Origin: DATJZH01 sp035499215
GTDB lineage: Bacteria; Actinomycetota; Actinomycetes; Streptosporangiales; Streptosporangiaceae
Direction of reading: 5' to 3'
Assembly: GCA_035499215.1 (NCBI GenBank)
Contig: DATJZH010000106.1
Location: forward strand, 1-11,349
Length of the DNA stretch: 11,349 nucleotides
A model generated the notes under the pieces. It saw only the letters and a list, made by a program, of their open reading frames with translations. It was not told where the DNA came from and did not search any database. Within the stretch, counting starts at the first letter, position 1, and the number at the start of each line of letters is the position of its first letter. This document shows, in pieces, positions 6,480 to 11,349 of this stretch. Both the position numbers and the translations under genes were made by a program.

Positions 6480-7715
6480 CTAGATCTCGCCAAGCAGCCG
6501 CGCGTGCCACCCGGCCGCCGACGTGTCGGTCAGCGAAGCTATCTGGTCGACCACCACGCGCAGCCGCTCGCGATCCGACCCGGCGGCCGCGAAGGCCGGC
6601 GCGAACATCGGGTCCAGCACGGCCGGGGCGCCGGCCAGCAGCGCCTCGGCCAGCTCGGCGATGACCTCGCGCTCCCTGGCCTGCACGGCGGCGGCGCCCG
6701 CGCGGCTCATGACATAGTGCGCCGTGACACCCTTCAGCAGCGCGCACTCCAGCCGCTGCTCGCGGGGGACGACGAGGTCGGCCGCGTATCTGGTCAGCAG
6801 GCCCCGGCCAGCGGGCCTGGTAGCCTGCTCCGCCGCCCGGCAGAACCGGCCGGTCAGCTCGCTGGACAGGTTCTTCACCGCGGCTGCCGAGGCGGGGCCG
6901 CCGTCGAACCATTGCGGCCAGCAGTCCAGCTCCAGCAGCCGTCCGAACACCTCGCACAGCTCGGTCACGCTGGCCGAGCCAGGGTCGCAGTAGGCGGCCC
7001 GGGTCAGCTCCGCGACCGCGTGCCGCTGGTCTGGGTCGCGCAGCTGATCGAGCTTGATCAGGCCCGCGTGCAGCCCGTCTTCGAGATCATGCACCGAGTA
7101 GGCCACGTCATCGGCCCAGTCCATCACCTGCGCCTCGAGGCTGGCCCGGCGCGGCGGCGCACCGTTGCGGATCCAGCGGAAAACATCGGCGTCCTCGCCA
7201 TACGCGCCGTACTTGCCGCCGTCAGCCGATGCCAGCCACGGGTACTTCAGCGTGGCGTCCAGGGTCGCGCGGGTGAGGTTCAGGCCCGCGCCCGGCACCT
7301 TCGCCTCCAGCCGGGTGAGCAGCCGGAGGCTCTGCGCGTTGCCCTCGAAACCGCCGCAGTCAGCGGCGACCTGGGCGAGGGCTGACTCGCCATTATGGCC
7401 AAACGGCGGATGACCGACATCATGCGCCAGGCAGGCCGCATCGACCAGGTCGGGATCACAGCCGAGCGCGGCGCCGAGCGCGCGCCCGATCTGAGCGCAT
7501 TCCAGCGAGTGGGTGAGCCGGGTGCGCGGAAAGTCACCAGAACCCACCTCGACGACCTGGGTCTTCGCGGCGAGGCGCCGTAGCGCGGCGCTGTGCAGCA
7601 CCCGGGCGCGGTCCCGCTCGAACGGGCCGCGCCCGGTACTGCGCATGTGCCTGGGCGGTTCGGTGGCCCACCGGGCAGCTGCGTGGCTGTCATAGCCGGC
7701 GGTCAGTGACGGCAT
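6480..7715 (-). CDS. dgt: Deoxyguanosinetriphosphate triphosphohydrolase
   Basis: This 411-residue HD-domain enzyme hydrolyses dGTP to deoxyguanosine and triphosphate, adjusting the dNTP pool in the cytoplasm. The family N-terminus is visible (FERDRARVLHSAALRRLAAKTQV, in part residues 32-54). The metal-binding HD residues are present: H69 in TRLTHS, H98-D99 in AHDVGHPPFGH, and the distal aspartate in MDWADDVAYS (D202/D203). The C-terminal half is helical, as in other dGTPases. Length fits the actinobacterial family. The start at ATG 7715 is kept although its ribosome binding site is weak (GAGGG 11 nt upstream), because residues 7-22 (GYDSHAAARW onward) are family-like; ATG 7646 is the alternative. 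It follows ppdK after 63 bp on the same strand and may be cotranscribed with it. Activity on other dNTPs cannot be excluded. Confidence 0.94.
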   Translation of the reverse strand: MPSLTAGYDSHAAARWATEPPRHMRSTGRGPFERDRARVLHSAALRRLAAKTQVVEVGSGDFPRTRLTHSLECAQIGRALGAALGCDPDLVDAACLAHDVGHPPFGHNGESALAQVAADCGGFEGNAQSLRLLTRLEAKVPGAGLNLTRATLDATLKYPWLASADGGKYGAYGEDADVFRWIRNGAPPRRASLEAQVMDWADDVAYSVHDLEDGLHAGLIKLDQLRDPDQRHAVAELTRAAYCDPGSASVTELCEVFGRLLELDCWPQWFDGGPASAAAVKNLSSELTGRFCRAAEQATRPAGRGLLTRYAADLVVPREQRLECALLKGVTAHYVMSRAGAAAVQAREREVIAELAEALLAGAPAVLDPMFAPAFAAAGSDRERLRVVVDQIASLTDTSAAGWHARLLGEI

Positions 7716-7778
7716 GCGGTCGCGCGCCCTCGCTGTCGCTCGCGGTCTGTCAGCGCCCGCTTCCGCTCGCCCGGATGG

Positions 7779-10469
7779 TCACCGGCTGTCGCTGCCTCCC
7801 CCGGACGCCTCGAGAACCGCGGCGCGCCCGGCCTCAAGCCGTGCGACGGGAACCCGGAACGGTGAGCAGGACACGTAGTCCAGCCCGGCGCTGTGGAAGA
7901 AGTGCACGGAATCCGGGTCGCCGCCGTGCTCACCGCAGACGCCGATCTTGAGGTTGGGCCGGGTGGCCCTGCCCTCCCTGACGGCGATCTTGACGAGCCG
8001 CCCGATGCCGTCGGGGTCCAGGGTCTCGAACGGCGAGACGCCGAAGACGCCGAGGTCGATGTACCGGCTGAAGAATGAGCCCTCCACGTCATCCCTGGAG
8101 AACCCCCAGCCCATCTGGGTCAGGTCATTGGTGCCGAACGAGAAGAATTCGGCAGCCTGCGCGATCTGCCCGGCGGTCAGCGCGGCGCGCGGTACCTCGA
8201 TCATGGTGCCGATCAGCGTGTGCACCTCCCGGCCCGTCTCCGCCCATACCTCGGCGAGCACCCGCTCGGCCTCCTCGCGGGCGGCTTCCAGCTCCTGGAC
8301 CGCACCCACCAGCGGGATCATGATCTCTGGTCGCGGATCTCCGCCGGCGGCCGCCCGCTGCGCCGCGGCGTGCGCGATAGCCCGGACCTGCATCGCGTAC
8401 AGGCCCGGAACGACCAGGCCCAGGCGGACGCCGCGCAGGCCGAGCATGGGGTTCTCCTCGTGCAGCCGCCGCACCGCGTCGAGCAGCTTGCGGTCCTGCG
8501 CCGAAGCGTTGTCACCGGCCAGCGCGACCTTGATCGACAGGCTGGTCAGGTCCGGCAGGAACTCGTGCAGCGGCGGGTCGAGCAGCCGGATCGTCACCGG
8601 CAGCCCGTCCATGGCCTCGAGGATCTCCACGAAGTCGCCCTGCTGCAGCGGCTCGAGCGCGTCGAGGGCGGACTGCCGCGTTGCGTCGTCATCGGCCAGG
8701 ATCAGCCGCTCGACCAGCTGCCGCCGCTCGCCGAGGAACATGTGCTCGGTCCTGGTCAGGCCGATGCCCTGGGCGCCGAACCTGACCGAGCGCGCGGAGT
8801 CCGGGCCGTTGTCGGAGTTTGCCCGCACGCCGAGGCGGCGCCGCTCGTCGGCGTGGGTGATGAGCTTGTGCACAGCGGCCACGAGATCGTCGGCGGACGG
8901 GTCAAGGCCGCCCTCGAAGTACTCGACGACCGGAGACGCGACGACCGGCACCTCGCCGAGGAATACCACGCCGGACGTGCCGTCGATGGAGATCACGTCA
9001 CCCTCGCTGACCGTTACGCCGTCGGGCGCGGTGAACGTGCGGCCGGCCAGGTCCATCTCCAGCTGGTCGGCGCCGCAGACGCAGGTCTTGCCCATCCCGC
9101 GGGCGACCACGGCGGCGTGACTAGTCTTGCCGCCCCTGCTGGTCAGGATGCCGCGCGCGGCGATCATGCCATGCAGGTCGTCCGGGTTGGTCTCGCGGCG
9201 GACCAGGATGACGTCCTCCCCTGCCGCCGCCTGCTCGACCGCGCGGCCGGAATCGAACACCACCTTGCCGACTGCTGCGCCGGGCGACGCGCTGATGCCC
9301 CTGGCAATCTGCTTGACGCTGCTGCCCGCGTCGAACCGGGGGAACATCAGCTGCGCGAGCTGACTCCCGGTGACCCTGGTCAGCGCCTCGTCCATGTCGA
9401 TCAGGCCCTGCTCGACGAGCTGGATCGCGATGCGGAAGGCGGCGCCCGCCGTCCGCTTGCCCACCCGGGTCTGCAGCATCCACAGCTTCCCGCGCTCGAT
9501 CGTGAACTCGATGTCGCACAGGTCCTTGTAGTGGTTCTCCAGCGTGTTCATGATCTGGATGAGCTCGGCGTAGCACTTCGCGTTGATCTGCTCGAGATCC
9601 TGCAGCGGGACTGTATTGCGGATGCCGGCCACGACATCCTCGCCCTGCGCGTTCTGCAGGTAGTCGCCGTACACGCCCTGCTGGCCGCTGCCGGGGTCAC
9701 GGGTGAAGGCCACGCCGGTGCCGGAGTCCATGCCGAGGTTGCCGAAGACCATGGCCACGATGTTGACGGCCGTGCCGAGGTCGGTCGGGATCCGCTCCTG
9801 GCGCCGGTACAGGATGGCCCGGTCGGCGTTCCACGAGTTGAACACCGCCGCCACGGCCATGTCCAGCTGCTCGCGGGGGTCCTGCGGGAAGTCGCGGCCC
9901 GACTTGTCGCGGACGATGCCCTTGAAGGTCTCGACCAGCCCGCGCAGGTCATCGGCGTCCAGGTCCAGGTCGTTCGTGGTGCCCTTGACCTTCTTCGCCG
10001 TGTCGATCGCGTGCTCGAATGCCTCGCCGTCAATGTCGAGGACCGTCTTGCCGAACATCTGGATCAGCCGCCGGTAGGCGTCCCAGGCGAACCGCTCATT
10101 GTCGGCGAGCTTGGCCAGGCCGTGGACCGACTTGTCGGACAGGCCGATGTTCAGCACGGTCTCCATCATGCCGGGCATCGAGAATTTCGCCCCGGACCGG
10201 ACGCTGACCAGCAGCGGATCCTGGTGGTCGCCGAGCTGCTTGCCCATCTTCTCTTCGAGCTGCTTCAGGTGCGTGGTCACCTCGTCGGCAAGGCCCTCCG
10301 GAACGGACCCTTGCTTCAGGTAGTACCGGCACGCCTCCGTGGTGATGATGAATCCGGGCGGTACCGGCAGGCCCAGGTTCGTCATCTCGGCCAGGTTGGC
10401 GCCTTTGCCACCCAGCAGGTCTTTCAGGTCCTTGTTTCCCTCAGTAAAGTCATAGACAAGCTTCGGCAC
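7779..10469 (-). CDS. ppdK: Pyruvate, phosphate dikinase
   Basis: This 896-residue enzyme interconverts pyruvate, ATP and phosphate with PEP, AMP and pyrophosphate, linking glycolysis and gluconeogenesis. The N-terminal nucleotide-binding domain starts at YDFTEGNKDLKDLLGGKGANLAEM (residues 5-28 in part). It continues with the SVRSGAKFSMPGMM segment (89-102) and GNLGMDSGTGVAFTRDP (243-259). The swivelling phosphohistidine domain carries the catalytic H451 in GGKTSHAAVVARG, preceded by T449, the position regulated by phosphorylation in plant and some bacterial PPDKs. The C-terminal PEP/pyruvate barrel ends with C845 in GVCGEHGG, the expected acid/base cysteine. The start is GTG 10469, with AGGAG 8 nt upstream (10478-10482). 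Length is typical. No PPDK regulatory protein gene is in the window. The presence of the T449 site makes such regulation possible. Confidence 0.98.
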   Translation of the reverse strand: MPKLVYDFTEGNKDLKDLLGGKGANLAEMTNLGLPVPPGFIITTEACRYYLKQGSVPEGLADEVTTHLKQLEEKMGKQLGDHQDPLLVSVRSGAKFSMPGMMETVLNIGLSDKSVHGLAKLADNERFAWDAYRRLIQMFGKTVLDIDGEAFEHAIDTAKKVKGTTNDLDLDADDLRGLVETFKGIVRDKSGRDFPQDPREQLDMAVAAVFNSWNADRAILYRRQERIPTDLGTAVNIVAMVFGNLGMDSGTGVAFTRDPGSGQQGVYGDYLQNAQGEDVVAGIRNTVPLQDLEQINAKCYAELIQIMNTLENHYKDLCDIEFTIERGKLWMLQTRVGKRTAGAAFRIAIQLVEQGLIDMDEALTRVTGSQLAQLMFPRFDAGSSVKQIARGISASPGAAVGKVVFDSGRAVEQAAAGEDVILVRRETNPDDLHGMIAARGILTSRGGKTSHAAVVARGMGKTCVCGADQLEMDLAGRTFTAPDGVTVSEGDVISIDGTSGVVFLGEVPVVASPVVEYFEGGLDPSADDLVAAVHKLITHADERRRLGVRANSDNGPDSARSVRFGAQGIGLTRTEHMFLGERRQLVERLILADDDATRQSALDALEPLQQGDFVEILEAMDGLPVTIRLLDPPLHEFLPDLTSLSIKVALAGDNASAQDRKLLDAVRRLHEENPMLGLRGVRLGLVVPGLYAMQVRAIAHAAAQRAAAGGDPRPEIMIPLVGAVQELEAAREEAERVLAEVWAETGREVHTLIGTMIEVPRAALTAGQIAQAAEFFSFGTNDLTQMGWGFSRDDVEGSFFSRYIDLGVFGVSPFETLDPDGIGRLVKIAVREGRATRPNLKIGVCGEHGGDPDSVHFFHSAGLDYVSCSPFRVPVARLEAGRAAVLEASGGGSDSR

Positions 10470-10521
10470 TGCTGGCTCTCCTCGCGGTGCCGCCGGCCAG
10501 GCGGAGCCCGGACGCCGGTCG

Positions 10522-10535
10522 GCAAAGTATTTTGC
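10522..10535. promoter_or_regulatory. A/T-rich inverted repeat upstream of ppdK
   Basis: GCAAA-GTAT-TTTGC is an inverted repeat of 5-base arms around four bases, unusually A/T-rich for this genome. It sits 53-66 nt upstream of the ppdK GTG. An operator or a promoter element is possible; no regulator is recognised. Confidence 0.25.
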
Positions 10536-10582
10536 GGCCTGTCGGCCCTCACTCCGACTCTACCGAGCATGGCCAGTCAAGT

Positions 10583-10599
10583 ACCGCCCCAGGGGCGGT
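10583..10599. terminator. Strong G/C hairpin, possible minus-strand terminator
   Basis: ACCGCCCC-A-GGGGCGGT is a perfect 8-bp inverted repeat, realistic as a 6-bp stem with a 5-nt loop. On the plus strand the sequence TTCTATTTCT follows, which is a poor U-tract. On the minus strand it follows directly after a stop codon at 10601-10603. It could end a small minus-strand transcript or insulate ppdK from upstream transcription. Confidence 0.4.
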
Positions 10600-10994
10600 T
10601 CTATTTCTCGTCCGGACGAGGCGGCTGATGCCCGTCGCCGCTGGCCCCGGGCGAGAGGCCGGTGATCGCGGCGATCCAGCCAGGCCGGAGCGCATCCGGC
10701 ACAATGTCGGGCCTGGACCTGCCAGCGCGAGCATGATCGGCCCGCTCATCGGGCGAGCGAGCTGTGCGCAGCCGTCGGGCGGTGTGCCTGCTGACCTGCT
10801 GCGGCCCGCCATCCGGTGTCCGGACCGGCAGCCGCGCCGGGCGGCCCCGGCAGCGCACGTCACGCGGACGCGACGAAGAATCCACGCCCGCTAAGGAGGC
10901 AAGACCCGCAGGCCAGCGGACACGCAAGCAGACCGCTGCCGCGGCGAGCGACTCCGCGCGCCGTGTCCGCAGCGACCTCCCTTGGCGTCCTCGT

Positions 10995-11000
10995 GGAAGG
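10995..11000 (+). promoter_or_regulatory. Ribosome binding site of the right-edge gene
   Basis: GGAAGG lies 7 nt before ATG 11008 and selects this start over the in-frame GTG 10993 and GTG 10963. The frame is open back to a TGA near 10792, but the residues upstream are not protein-like. Confidence 0.5.
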
Positions 11001-11007
11001 CGGCCAC

Positions 11008-11349
11008 ATGCTGGATGACATCGACACGCTCGCCGCGCTGCTCGCCGAGCGCTCGGATGCGGCGATCGAGGAAACCGGCGCCACGGCGCTGTTCAAGGCG
11101 ATATCGGGCGATCCATTGATACGGATCGAGGTGCTCGCCCGCAGAACCCGGCTGCTGACGGCGGATGAGTGCCGCCTCCTGCGAGCCGGCGCCGCCGCGA
11201 GCGGCCATGAACGGAGGGGCATGCTGCGCACCAGCACCGGGGTGCCCGTCGCGGACACCACCTCGGTTCTCCTTCCCGGCCGTATCCCCGCGAAGGCACG
11301 CGCCGAGCTGGGCATCCCCGACCACCGGATGCCGTTACCCCCGCGCACC
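11008..11349 (+). CDS. Chorismate-lyase/UTRA-fold-like protein, partial (3' end cut by window)
   Basis: The first 114 residues are visible and the frame is open at the right edge. A helical N-terminus (residues 1-32, MLDDIDTLAALLAERSDA and onward) is followed by IRIEVLARRTRLLTADECRLL (38-58 in part). The segment HERRGMLRTSTGVPVADTTS (67-86), then VLLPGRIP (87-94), has the pattern of chorismate pyruvate-lyase and UTRA domains: an Arg-Arg followed by a strand, a short turn with glycine, then AxTxxxLP. If the assignment is right, the protein would convert chorismate to 4-hydroxybenzoate or bind a small ligand; the distal catalytic glutamate would lie outside the window. Codon use differs from the neighbours: ATA at residues 32 and 38, AGA at 46, AGG at 70 and TTA at 110. 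Coding status is fairly sure, the family assignment tentative. Confidence 0.55.
   Translation, partial: MLDDIDTLAALLAERSDAAIEETGATALFKAISGDPLIRIEVLARRTRLLTADECRLLRAGAAASGHERRGMLRTSTGVPVADTTSVLLPGRIPAKARAELGIPDHRMPLPPRT

Larger units (their letters stand above)
10470..11007. other. 540-bp region without a convincing gene
   Basis: This stretch separates divergent ppdK and the right-edge gene and should hold both promoters. Open frames on both strands are short and Arg/Pro-rich, without recognisable domains. A TTGACT -35-like hexamer (minus strand, 10575-10580) and a TAGAGT -10-like hexamer (minus, 10557-10562) precede ppdK, but their 12-bp spacing is too short for a normal promoter. A minus-strand frame ending at 10601 has a protein-like C-terminus (PDALRPGWIAAITGLSPGAS and onward), followed at once by the 10583-10599 hairpin. 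It may be the end of a decayed or small gene. Confidence 0.5.

Noticed and set aside
6049..6957. Minus-strand open frame of 302 codons across the reductase-dgt junction
   Set aside because: It overlaps two well supported genes in another frame on the same strand and is Arg/Gly-rich without domains.
8220..10628. Very long plus-strand open frame (802 codons) opposite ppdK
   Set aside because: It lies antisense to an intact PPDK gene, has no recognisable domain and reflects the lack of stop codons in antisense frames of high-GC genes.
10860..11348. Minus-strand open frame of 162 codons at the right edge
   Set aside because: Ser/Arg-rich shadow of the better plus-strand frame, which has a ribosome binding site and a protein-like sequence.
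1..11349. CRISPR array, phage or toxin-antitoxin/defence module
   Set aside because: No regularly spaced repeats, integrase, capsid, nuclease or toxin-antitoxin pair is visible anywhere in the window.

Overview
The window is chromosomal DNA of a high-GC actinobacterium. The coding frames are strongly G/C-biased at third positions, the short promoter-like motifs are of the actinobacterial TAnnnT type, and the proteins (short RpoD-type sigma factor, CHC2 DnaG, dGTPase, PPDK, YtxH-like small membrane protein) look actinobacterial. A member of the Streptosporangiales or a relative is possible, but the sequence alone does not settle it.

Layout from left to right: a tRNA-Asn(GUU) on the minus strand runs to the left edge (1-75). 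A small YtxH-like membrane-anchored protein lies on the plus strand (300-671) and converges on a sigma-70 factor gene (695-1849, minus). The sigma gene sits just downstream of dnaG (1966-4029, minus), an arrangement like the macromolecular-synthesis operon (dnaG-rpoD) of other bacteria. Divergent from dnaG is a HAD-family phosphatase gene (4123-4836, plus) with the look of a leaderless transcript. A convergent gap (4837-5126) follows and holds a 201-bp imperfect inverted repeat with arms of about 63 bp. Next, all on the minus strand, are an NADH-type FAD-dependent ferredoxin reductase (5127-6359), a dGTP triphosphohydrolase (6480-7715) and pyruvate phosphate dikinase (7779-10469). A gene-poor stretch of about 540 bp precedes the start of a plus-strand gene cut by the right edge (11008 onward), which resembles the chorismate-lyase/UTRA fold.

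Functionally, the left and centre form an information-processing block: a tRNA, a transcription initiation factor, the replication primase and a dNTP-pool enzyme (dGTPase). PPDK links pyruvate and PEP in central carbon metabolism. The reductase and HAD phosphatase are accessory enzymes with no recognisable partner gene in the window.

Most of the window is ordinary conserved chromosome. I do not see a new multi-gene system. The parts that deserve a second look are the 201-bp inverted-repeat element, the two 15-bp tandem duplications in the DnaG linker, the dnaG-sigma pairing with a short sigma factor, and the partial right-edge gene with a TTA codon and atypical codons.
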